A DNA stretch of 22,564 nt from RUG563 sp964549135 (GTDB lineage: Bacteria > Bacillota > Clostridia > Christensenellales > Aristaeellaceae): NCBI GenBank assembly GCA_964549135.1, contig CAZJUJ010000046.1:1-22564 (forward strand), written 5' to 3'. The stretch's first letter is position 1. Each line of letters starts with the position of its first letter. A model generated the notes under the pieces. It saw only the letters and a list, made by a program, of their open reading frames with translations, had not been told where the DNA came from and searched no databases. Shown one piece after another: positions 6,232 to 13,229 of the stretch. The translations under genes and the position numbers were made by a program.

Positions 6232-7300
6232 TTCGATCGGCGAACGGCTGAAAATCACGGTGTTCGGGCAATCCCATGCCCCGGCCATCGGCGTTGTGAT
6301 GGAGGGCTATCCCAGCGGAAGAAAAATCGATTGGGCGCAGGTGGAGGCCTTTATGCGGCGGCGCGCCCCGGGGGAAAACGCCTGGTCTACCCCCCGCAGG
6401 GAAACCGATACCCCCCGCATTCTTTCCGGCCTCAATGAAAAGGGGGAAACCTGCGGCGCGCCCATCTGCGCCGTGATTGAAAATCAGGATTCCCGCAGCC
6501 GGGATTATTCCTCCCTCCTGCATTTTCCCCGGCCGGGACATGCGGATTTTGCCGCGCTGCTCAAATACGGGGAAAGCTGGGATGTGCGGGGCGGCGGGCA
6601 GTTTTCCGGGCGGCTGACCGCGCCCATCTGCTTTGCCGGGGCCCTCTGCCTGCAGTTTCTCAGGGAAAGAGGCGTGATGATCTCGGCCCATATTGCCCGG
6701 ATCGGCGGCATTGAGGATGATCGGCCCGATTGCCTGCGGCCCGCCCTGCCGCTGTATGCGCCGGGGCAATTCCCGGTGATCAATCAGGGCAAGGGCGAAG
6801 CCATGAAGGCGGAGATTGAAGCGGCCCGGCAGACGGAGGACAGCGTGGGCGGCGCGGTGCGCTGCGTGGCGGCGGGGCTTCCCGGCGGGCTGGGCGGGCC
6901 GCTCTTTGGCGGGCTGGAGGGCCGGCTTTCTCTGGGGCTTTTCGGCATCCCGGCGGTGAAGGCGGTGGAATTCGGCGATGGTCTGGCCGCCGCCTGCAGC
7001 CGCGGCAGCCAGAATAATGACGCCTTCTGCATGGAGGATGGCGCCGTCCGTACAAGAACCAATCATCAGGGGGGCATTCTGGGGGGAATCACCACCGGCA
7101 TGCCGCTGCATTTTACCGTGTATTTTAAGCCCACCCCCTCCATTGGCAGGGCGCAGACGAGCGTGCGCCTTCCCCAGGGCGGGGAAGAGGAAATGCGCAT
7201 CACCGGGCGGCATGATCCCTGCGTGGTGCCCCGGGCGGTGCCGGTTGTGGAGGCCATGACCGCCGTGATACTGACCGATATGCTGCTGGCAGGAGCGTGA
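6221..7300 (+). CDS. aroC: Chorismate synthase
   Basis: This is the FMN-dependent enzyme that eliminates phosphate from EPSP to give chorismate, the branch point to aromatic products. The 359-aa protein carries the N-terminal signature GQSHAPAIGVVMEG, RRAPGENAWSTPR, GHADFAALLKYG, GGQFSGRLTA, RGSQNNDAF and GGITTGMPLHF. The start at 6221 has GGAGGG 7 nt upstream and lies 11 nt inside the end of aroA. An earlier in-frame ATG at 6188 lacks a comparable ribosome binding site. Confidence 0.95.
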   Translation: MSDNSIGERLKITVFGQSHAPAIGVVMEGYPSGRKIDWAQVEAFMRRRAPGENAWSTPRRETDTPRILSGLNEKGETCGAPICAVIENQDSRSRDYSSLLHFPRPGHADFAALLKYGESWDVRGGGQFSGRLTAPICFAGALCLQFLRERGVMISAHIARIGGIEDDRPDCLRPALPLYAPGQFPVINQGKGEAMKAEIEAARQTEDSVGGAVRCVAAGLPGGLGGPLFGGLEGRLSLGLFGIPAVKAVEFGDGLAAACSRGSQNNDAFCMEDGAVRTRTNHQGGILGGITTGMPLHFTVYFKPTPSIGRAQTSVRLPQGGEEEMRITGRHDPCVVPRAVPVVEAMTAVILTDMLLAGA

Positions 7301-7307
7301 AGAAAAA

Positions 7308-8456
7308 ATGGAACTGGATCTTAAGGAAATTCGCAGAAATCTGGATGCCATCGATGATCAATTGATTACGCTTTTCCGAAACCGGATGGCGCTTTCCAGC
7401 CAGGTAGCCGCCTATAAAAAGGAAAGCGGCATGCCCATTCTGGATACCGGGCGGGAGCGGCAGATCATCAATCGGGTTTCCGCCGCCGCAGGCGAGGAGA
7501 TGGAGCATTATGCCAAGCTGCTCTATCAGACCATTTTCAATGTCAGCCGTGCCTATCAGGCCGAATTGCTGCGCCCTGCCTCCGCCCTGACGCAGGAATT
7601 GGAGACTGCGGCGGCCAATATTCTGCCCCGCATGCCCGGCCGGGCCATGGTGGCCTGCCAGGGCAGGGAGGGGGCCTATTCCCAGAAAATCTGCGATCAG
7701 ATGTTTGAATTTGCGGATATTCTGTATATGAATTCCTTTAACGATGTTTTCAACGCCGTGGAAACGGGCATGTGCCCCTTTGGCATTCTGCCCATTGAAA
7801 ACAGCACGGCGGGCTCGGTAACCCAGGTATACGATCTGATGGAAAAGCATCGCTTCCATATCGTCCGGGCCGCCCGCCAGCGGATCGAGCATCGGCTGAT
7901 GGCCCTGCCCGGAAGCAGCCTTTCCGGGCTTACCGAAATTGTATCCCATGAGCAGGCGCTGCGCCAGTGCAGCGCATTCCTGGCCGCGCATCCCGGCATC
8001 AAGGCGACAGCCATGGAAAATACCGCCGTGGCGGCCCAGTATGCGGCCCGCTCCGGCCGCATGGATCTGGCGGCCATCGCCTCTCCGGAATGCGCCCAGC
8101 TGTACGGCCTGGAAACCCTTTCCGATCAGATCAGCGACAGCGATCATAATTTCACCCGCTTTATCTGCATCACGAAAAATCTGCAGGTCTATGCGGGGGC
8201 CAATAAGATTTCGCTGATGCTCAGCGCCGCCCATCAGCCGGGCTCGCTGTATCGGCTGCTTTCCCATATTTCCGTGATGGGGCTGAATCTGACCAAGCTG
8301 GAAAGCCGCCCCATGCCGGGCAAGGATTTTGAATTCCGCTTTTTCTTTGATATCGAGGCCTCCATCCAGGATCCCGCCGTGCGCAACCTGATGGGCGAAC
8401 TGAAGGAAGCATCGGATCAATTTGTATTTCTGGGAAATTATGAGGAAATGAAATGA
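7308..8456 (+). CDS. pheA: Bifunctional chorismate mutase / prephenate dehydratase
   Basis: The protein turns chorismate into prephenate and then phenylpyruvate, the Phe precursor. Of its 382 aa, residues 1 to about 90 form an AroQ-type helical chorismate mutase (LKEIRRNLDAIDDQLITLF, then VAAYKK). A prephenate dehydratase domain follows (GREGAYSQ, IENSTAGSV, and DHNFTRF with the catalytic Thr). A C-terminal ACT domain has the ESRP motif that binds Phe for feedback inhibition. Its mutase domain probably also feeds prephenate to TyrA, which has no mutase of its own. AGGAG lies inside the end of aroC, 12 nt before the ATG. Confidence 0.95.
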   Translation: MELDLKEIRRNLDAIDDQLITLFRNRMALSSQVAAYKKESGMPILDTGRERQIINRVSAAAGEEMEHYAKLLYQTIFNVSRAYQAELLRPASALTQELETAAANILPRMPGRAMVACQGREGAYSQKICDQMFEFADILYMNSFNDVFNAVETGMCPFGILPIENSTAGSVTQVYDLMEKHRFHIVRAARQRIEHRLMALPGSSLSGLTEIVSHEQALRQCSAFLAAHPGIKATAMENTAVAAQYAARSGRMDLAAIASPECAQLYGLETLSDQISDSDHNFTRFICITKNLQVYAGANKISLMLSAAHQPGSLYRLLSHISVMGLNLTKLESRPMPGKDFEFRFFFDIEASIQDPAVRNLMGELKEASDQFVFLGNYEEMK

Positions 8457-9691
8457 TGGAATACGGCCTGATTGGGGAGAGGCTGGGCCATAGCTATTCT
8501 CCGCTGATTCATCGGGTGTTCGGGGATTATGATTATCAATTGTATCCCATGTCCCGGGAGGAATTGCGCCATGCCCTGCAGGAAAGAAAATTCCGGGGGC
8601 TGAATATCACCATCCCCTATAAAAAAGAGGTATTGCCCTACTGCGATGAAATATCCCCGGCGGTGGAAAAGGTGGGCAGCGCCAATACCCTCTATTTTAA
8701 GGAGGGGCGGCTCTGCGCAGAAAATACCGATCTGCCCGGCTTTCTTTTCATGCTGGAAAAGGGCGGCATTTCCCTGACCGGGAAAAAGGTGATCATTCTG
8801 GGCAGCGGCGGCACCTCCCTGACCGCCCAGGCCGCCTGCCGGGAAAAGGGGGCCCGGGAATGCATTGTGGTTTCCCGCACGGGGCCGGTGGATTATGACG
8901 CGCTGTACCGGCAGCACAGCGATGGCGAAATCCTCATCAATACCACCCCCGTGGGCATGTATCCCGGCAATCTTGTCTGCCCGGCGGAGCTTTCCGCCCT
9001 GCCCCGGCTTTCCGGGGTGGTGGATGTGGTGTATAATCCGGCGCGGACGGCGCTGCTGATGGAGGCGGAAAAACGGGGCATTCCCTGTATTGACGGGCTA
9101 TGGATGCTGTCTGCCCAGGCCTGGTATGCGGCGCGGCTGTTTCTGCAGCAGGATCTGCCCGAGCGGAAAATCGGCCAGGCCTATCGGGCGGTGCGCAGGA
9201 AATGCATGAATCTGGTGCTGGCGGGCATGCCCGGCTGCGGCAAAAGCACCCTGGGCAAGCGGCTTGCCAAGGGGATGGGGCGCGCCTTTGTGGATATCGA
9301 TGCCGAAATCGAGCGGGAGGCCGGGCCGATCCCCAAGATTTTTGAAAGGCAGGGCGAGGCGGCCTTCCGGGAGATGGAAAGCCGCATGCTGGCCCGCTTT
9401 GGCAAGGAAAGCGGGCTGGTGATTGCCACCGGCGGCGGCGCGGTGCTGCGGCAGGAGAATATCCGCGCCCTGCATCAGAATGGCGTAATCGCCTGGATTC
9501 AGCGGCCCCTTGATTTGCTGGGCACTGATGGCCGGCCCCTGTCCAGGAGCGCCGAGGCACTGGCCGAAATGGAAAGGGTGCGCACGCCGCTCTACCGGGC
9601 CTGCGCCGATTTTATCGTGAAAAATGATGGATCCCTGGCCCGGGCGGTCAGGGAAACGGAGGAGGGATTCTGTGAAGCTGCTGGTCATTAA
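8453..9691 (+). CDS. aroE-aroK: Fused shikimate dehydrogenase - shikimate kinase
   Basis: A single 412-aa polypeptide contains two consecutive pathway enzymes. Residues 1 to about 248 are shikimate dehydrogenase: GHSYSPLIH, NITIPYKK with the catalytic Lys, GSANT, ENTD, the NADP loop GSGGTS, INTTPVGMYP and GLWMLSAQA. From residue 252 a shikimate kinase follows: GMPGCGKS (258-265), VDIDAE (280-285), FREMES (305-310), ATGGGAV (325-331), GRPLS and YRACADF. All key kinase residues are intact, unlike the paralogue at 1345. ATG 8453 overlaps the pheA stop as ATGA. No frameshift or stop separates the domains. Standalone AroE and AroK are the common arrangement, so this fusion is a notable variant. 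Confidence 0.93.
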   Translation: MMEYGLIGERLGHSYSPLIHRVFGDYDYQLYPMSREELRHALQERKFRGLNITIPYKKEVLPYCDEISPAVEKVGSANTLYFKEGRLCAENTDLPGFLFMLEKGGISLTGKKVIILGSGGTSLTAQAACREKGARECIVVSRTGPVDYDALYRQHSDGEILINTTPVGMYPGNLVCPAELSALPRLSGVVDVVYNPARTALLMEAEKRGIPCIDGLWMLSAQAWYAARLFLQQDLPERKIGQAYRAVRRKCMNLVLAGMPGCGKSTLGKRLAKGMGRAFVDIDAEIEREAGPIPKIFERQGEAAFREMESRMLARFGKESGLVIATGGGAVLRQENIRALHQNGVIAWIQRPLDLLGTDGRPLSRSAEALAEMERVRTPLYRACADFIVKNDGSLARAVRETEEGFCEAAGH

Positions 9692-10130
9692 CGGGCCCAA
9701 TCTCAATATGCTGGGCATCCGGGAAAAGCATCTCTACGGGCAGCAAACCTATGCGGAGCTTACGCGCTTCATTCAGGAAACGGCCGGGGCCCTGGGCATT
9801 GAGGCCGAGATTTTTCAGAGCAATCATGAGGGCGCGATTGTGGATAAAATCCAGGCCGCCTATCAGCAGGCGGACGGCATCGTGATCAATCCCGCCGCTT
9901 ATACCCATACCTCCGTGGCAATTCTTGATGCCCTGAAGGCGGTGAATATCCCCTGCGCCGAGGTGCATCTGACGGATGTGAGCAAGCGCGAGGAATTCCG
10001 CCGCGTCAGCTATGCCGGAATGGCCTGCGAGGCACATTTTATCGGCCTCGGCTTTGCAGGCTATGCCCGGGCTATGGAATATCTGGCAGAGAAATACCGC
10101 CCCCACCCGGAAACCAAAGGGCAGGAATAA
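9672..10130 (+). CDS. aroQ: 3-Dehydroquinate dehydratase, type II
   Basis: This enzyme dehydrates 3-dehydroquinate to 3-dehydroshikimate. The 152-aa protein matches the small dodecameric type II family: NGPNLNMLG followed by LYG with the catalytic Tyr, FQSNHEGAIVDKI, INPAAYTHTSVAILDA with the catalytic His, and EVHLTDVSKREEFR. The start is taken as GTG 9672, because GGAGGAGGG (9658-9666) lies 5 nt upstream and the family begins with KLLVINGPN. An in-frame ATG at 9624 would add 16 non-homologous residues. It overlaps the end of aroE-aroK by 20 nt and is the last gene of the operon. Confidence 0.95.
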   Translation: MKLLVINGPNLNMLGIREKHLYGQQTYAELTRFIQETAGALGIEAEIFQSNHEGAIVDKIQAAYQQADGIVINPAAYTHTSVAILDALKAVNIPCAEVHLTDVSKREEFRRVSYAGMACEAHFIGLGFAGYARAMEYLAEKYRPHPETKGQE

Positions 10131-10133
10131 TTT

Positions 10134-10174
10134 CGCGGGGGAACCACTTTTGTGTCAAAAGTGGTTCCCCCGCG
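10134..10174. repeat. Perfect 19-bp hairpin, variant repeat core
   Basis: This is a perfect inverted repeat of 19 + 3 + 19 nt (arm CGCGGGGGAACCACTTTTG, loop TGT), starting 4 nt after the aroQ stop. It shares the CTTTTG-loop-CAAAAG centre of the 952-988 hairpin but has different outer arms. It lacks a U-tract, so it would be a poor intrinsic terminator, although it could stabilise the 3' end of the aro mRNA. Confidence 0.85.
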
Positions 10175-10207
10175 CCCCCTCCGAAAACCCAGGAGAAGGA
10201 ACAGAAT

Positions 10208-10411
10208 TTTGCGGGAGGATGCTTTTGCGTCAAAAGCACCCTCCCGCACCCTCCCGAAAACCAACTCTGGATGGTTCATGGAGGAAAAGTACCAGGTTGA
10301 ATGCCAGTGAAGCAGAAAAATGAAGGCGTTGGACGCCAAAGAATCTTTCTCGCAAAACCGCCTCTGGATGTGTCATGGAGGAAAAAACAAGTTGAATGCC
10401 AGTGAAGCAAA
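10208..10411 (-). repeat. Inverted copies of the 211-bp repeat family
   Basis: Positions 10208-10274 are the exact reverse complement of 925-991 over 67 bp, including the whole GCGGGAGG...CCTCCCGC hairpin (10211-10247). Beyond that the similarity continues in pieces. A segment running CTCTGGATG, CATGGAGGAAAA, GTTGAATGCCAGTGAAGCA occurs twice, starting at 10265 and 10362 (97-bp period). It corresponds to the reverse complement of the TTGAATGCC/TCCAGAG part of the unit at 886-935. The elements are rearranged and partly degenerate. Confidence 0.8.
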
Positions 10412-10430
10412 AGCGAAATCGTTGTAAGGA

Positions 10431-10479
10431 ACGAAACAGCAATGCCCCATCAAGCATGAAGGCATTGCTGTCGTTTTTT
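10431..10479 (+). terminator. Terminator of the aro operon
   Basis: The stem pairs ACAGCAATGCC with GGCATTGCTGT, extended by ACG/CGT past a 2-nt bulge, with a 14-nt loop. It is followed by TTTTTT (10474-10479) in the plus direction. The minus-strand reading has a weaker T-rich tail (TTTCGTT), so it might also stop the converging hydrogenase operon. Confidence 0.75.
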
Positions 10480-10495
10480 ATTGCTTTTCTTTTTT

Positions 10496-10598
10496 GCTGA
10501 TCTGGCATTCAACAATGCAAAAGTAATCCATGTTTCATCCAGAGCCGGTTTTCGGAGGGGGTGCGGGGTGCTTTTGACGCAAAAGTGGTTCCCCCGCG
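10496..10598 (+). repeat. Direct, chimeric copy of the repeat family
   Basis: GCTGATCTGGCATTCAA (10496-10512) is identical to 886-902. TCATCCAGAGCCGGTTTTCGG follows, and then a hairpin whose left half (GTGCTTTTGACGCAAAAG) matches the 952-988 core while its right half (GTGGTTCCCCCGCG) matches the 10134-10174 variant. It therefore looks like a recombinant of two element types. It lies just beyond the 3' end of the hydrogenase gene. Confidence 0.75.
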
Positions 10599-10626
10599 AT
10601 GATTTCCCCCGTCCTTTCGTCCTCCG

Positions 10627-12048
10627 TTATTTCAGGACGGAGACGGCGTCGTGGATGGTTTTTTCCAGGGCCTCGCGGCCATATTTATCGACCTCGGCCT
10701 TATTTTTTTCGCCGTGGGTAAGGCAGCCGGCGCCGCCGATACAGCCGCCGATACAGGCCATACCCTCGATAAAATTGCCGTCCAGGGCATTCTTGGATTT
10801 TTTCAGCAGCGCCATACGGCAGGCCTCGATGCCATCGCAGGGGACGGGCTTCAGCTGGAAATCGATCTGCTGTTCCTTCAGGCCCTGGGCCACGGCATCG
10901 GAAAGGCCGCCGGAGCGGGCAAAGATGCGGCCGAAATAGGAGGCGTTATCCAGCACATCCTCCTCCAGGGTAGTGATTTCCATATCCCGGCTGTCAAAGA
11001 GCGCCTGCAATTCCTCAAAGGTCAGCACGGCATCCACATAGGGCCGGACGCTATCCCATTGCATTTCGGCCTTTTTGGCGGTGCAGGGGCCGATGAAAAC
11101 CACCCGTGCATTTTCGGTGGTATCCTTAATATACTTGGCCAGCATCGCCATAGGCGAAAGATTATGGGATACATAGGGGAGAAGGGCGGGGAAGGCCGAG
11201 CGGATATACTGCACAAAGGCGGGGCAGCAGGAGCTGGTCAGGAAGCCCTTTTCCGCCAGCTCCCTGGATTCCTGCTGGGCCACCATATCCGCGCCCAGGG
11301 CGGCCTCGATCACCGTGAAGAAGCCCAGGCGCTTGAGCCCGGTAATTACCTGGCCCAGCCTGGCATAGGTAAACTGGCTGGAAATGGAGGGCGCAACGAT
11401 GGCGTAGACCCGATATTTCTGGTTCTGCTGGCTTTTTTTCAGCAGATCGATTACATTAAGAATATAGGATTTATCGCTGATTGCGCCGAAGGGGCATTGA
11501 TAGACGCAGGCGCCGCACTGAATGCACTTTTCATTATCGATGGCGGCGGCGTTATCGCCGTTGATGGAAATGGCCTTGACCTTGCAGGCGGCCTGGCAGG
11601 GGCGCTTGCGATTGACGATGGCGAAATAGGGGCATACCTTGGCGCATTGACCGCATTCCACGCACTTGGTTTTATCGATATGGGCCACATGATGATGATC
11701 GAAGGAGATGGCGCCCTTTTTGCATACATCCTCGCAGCGATGGGCCAGGCAGCCCCGGCAGGAGGCGGTCACCTCATAGCCGGCGGCGGGGCATTCATCG
11801 CAGGCGATATCGATGACCTCGATGACATTGGGGTTTTCCTTATCCCCGCCCATGGCGATCCTGACCCGCTCGGCCAGAATGGCCCGCTCCTTATAGACGC
11901 AGCAACGCATGGTGGGCGTTTTGCCGGACACGATCATCTTGGGGATTTCCAGCACGTTTTCCAGCAGCGCATCATCCCAGGCCAGCCGGGCCACCTCGCG
12001 CAGTACCTTGTATTTTAAATGCTGCACCTTCGTATCGAATTTTCTCAT
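10627..12048 (-). CDS. [FeFe] hydrogenase, monomeric, group B-like
   Basis: This is a 473-aa cytoplasmic iron-sulfur protein with the [FeFe]-hydrogenase catalytic domain. N-terminal cysteines form several [4Fe-4S] motifs: C97/C100/C105/C109, C129/C132/C135/C139 and C175/C178/C181/C185, plus a CQAAC insert at 151-155. The H-cluster motifs are all present: TSSCCPAF (271-278), GPCTAKKAE (320-328) and EGMACIGGCIGG (428-439). This pattern resembles group B enzymes of anaerobic Firmicutes, which presumably use ferredoxin; I infer H2 evolution or oxidation. The start at 12048 has AGGAG 7 nt upstream. An in-frame ATG at 12105 overlaps the phosphatase gene and has no ribosome binding site. It is the last gene of the operon. 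Maturases (HydE, HydF, HydG) are not in this window. Confidence 0.88.
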   Translation of the reverse strand: MRKFDTKVQHLKYKVLREVARLAWDDALLENVLEIPKMIVSGKTPTMRCCVYKERAILAERVRIAMGGDKENPNVIEVIDIACDECPAAGYEVTASCRGCLAHRCEDVCKKGAISFDHHHVAHIDKTKCVECGQCAKVCPYFAIVNRKRPCQAACKVKAISINGDNAAAIDNEKCIQCGACVYQCPFGAISDKSYILNVIDLLKKSQQNQKYRVYAIVAPSISSQFTYARLGQVITGLKRLGFFTVIEAALGADMVAQQESRELAEKGFLTSSCCPAFVQYIRSAFPALLPYVSHNLSPMAMLAKYIKDTTENARVVFIGPCTAKKAEMQWDSVRPYVDAVLTFEELQALFDSRDMEITTLEEDVLDNASYFGRIFARSGGLSDAVAQGLKEQQIDFQLKPVPCDGIEACRMALLKKSKNALDGNFIEGMACIGGCIGGAGCLTHGEKNKAEVDKYGREALEKTIHDAVSVLK

Positions 12049-12059
12049 GGCGATTCTCC

Positions 12060-13229
12060 TTAGAAATAGCTTACCTTGATGCGCTTGCCCATTTCCCGGA
12101 GGCATTTGGATAATTCCTCGACCAGATTCATTTTGATGCTGAAATTGATGGGCAATTCGGGGTTCTGATGGGCGGGATTGATGGCCCGGCCCACATAGAA
12201 ATTAATATCGGTGGCCTCTTCAAAGAGCAGGCGGCTGATCTGGGAGGCCCCATCCTTTTTGAAGCTCCAATGATCATAGAATTTGTTTTCGCCCAGATAA
12301 TCCCGGGCGTATTCCAAGACCTTGTTTACGGTGATTACGCCCTCGGTGACCAGATCCACCCCTTCGATTTCCGCGGTGGGCGGCACATCGGAGGAAAAAT
12401 CCAGATGCGCCTTCAGGGGCTTATGCAGATATTTGGCTGCGATGGAGGAGGTGGTGCCGCCGCAGATGATATGCTTGCCCTCCTTGGAGAAAAAGAGGGA
12501 CATCATCCGGTCGCCGTCATCCCGGTTGGAGGGCGGGCCAAAGAGCATATTCATGGGCTCGCGCTTGCGGATTTTCACGATGCAGGCGGTGGCGTCATCT
12601 CCGGGCTTCCGATCATAGAGCTTATCGCATTCATCCACCAGCATGGTGGAGAGGGTTTTGGCGGTATAGCCCAGGGGCGAAAGCATTTCCACAAAGCTGA
12701 TGATATCCTCCCGCTTCCAGCCGAAATTATAGGCAATGCCGATGCCCGCATGGGGGCAGCCATCGCTCATGGCCACGAACAGATCATTTTCCTGCAGCTT
12801 GAGGACGGATTTGAGAATCCTTTTTCCGCCGATATTCATTTCCGTGGTGGGATAATCATAATTCATGTGATCCCGGATGACGATCACCTGGGGATTATCA
12901 TACTGGATGATTTCGGCCGTCTGATTATTGATCAGATGCAGGATGGTAAAGGTGGAATAGGCCACGCCCCGCACGGAGCAGACCGGCAGCGTGGCGGCGA
13001 TGGTGGATACGCATTCCTCCAAGGGCAGGCCCTCGGCCAGCATGGTGGAAATGATCTTGGAGGTGAGGGTGGAAAGGATGCTGGCCTTTACGCCGCTGCC
13101 CAGGCCATCGGAAAGCACGATGACGGTGGAATTCTCATACGGCTCCACAATTTCCACATGATCGCCGCAGAGCTGCTCCCCAAAGTGATTGATGCTTTTG
13201 TAGCCGATATCTGCACATAGATCATTCAT
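12060..13229 (-). CDS. SpoIIE/PP2C-family serine phosphatase
   Basis: The 389-aa protein has a PP2C-type phosphatase domain in its first 230 residues or so. Metal-binding acidic motifs are visible as LSDGLGSG (about 39-46), AMSDGCPHAG and KPGDDATACIV. The C-terminal 150 residues match nothing I can name. Such phosphatases usually remove phosphate from Ser/Thr of a partner protein. Its start overlaps the end of the sensory hydrogenase gene by 8 nt, with AAGGAG 10 nt upstream, and the group B-like hydrogenase follows after 11 nt. The gene is thus translationally tied to two hydrogenase-type proteins, which fits phosphatase-linked hydrogen-sensing loci. The substrate is unknown; an anti-sigma antagonist type target is possible but none is encoded nearby. 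Confidence 0.85.
   Translation of the reverse strand: MNDLCADIGYKSINHFGEQLCGDHVEIVEPYENSTVIVLSDGLGSGVKASILSTLTSKIISTMLAEGLPLEECVSTIAATLPVCSVRGVAYSTFTILHLINNQTAEIIQYDNPQVIVIRDHMNYDYPTTEMNIGGKRILKSVLKLQENDLFVAMSDGCPHAGIGIAYNFGWKREDIISFVEMLSPLGYTAKTLSTMLVDECDKLYDRKPGDDATACIVKIRKREPMNMLFGPPSNRDDGDRMMSLFFSKEGKHIICGGTTSSIAAKYLHKPLKAHLDFSSDVPPTAEIEGVDLVTEGVITVNKVLEYARDYLGENKFYDHWSFKKDGASQISRLLFEEATDINFYVGRAINPAHQNPELPINFSIKMNLVEELSKCLREMGKRIKVSYF

Noticed and set aside
10134..10174. Perfect hairpin after aroQ as the operon terminator
   Set aside because: It is followed by CCCCCTCC and has no U-tract. The hairpin with TTTTTT at 10431-10479 is the better terminator.
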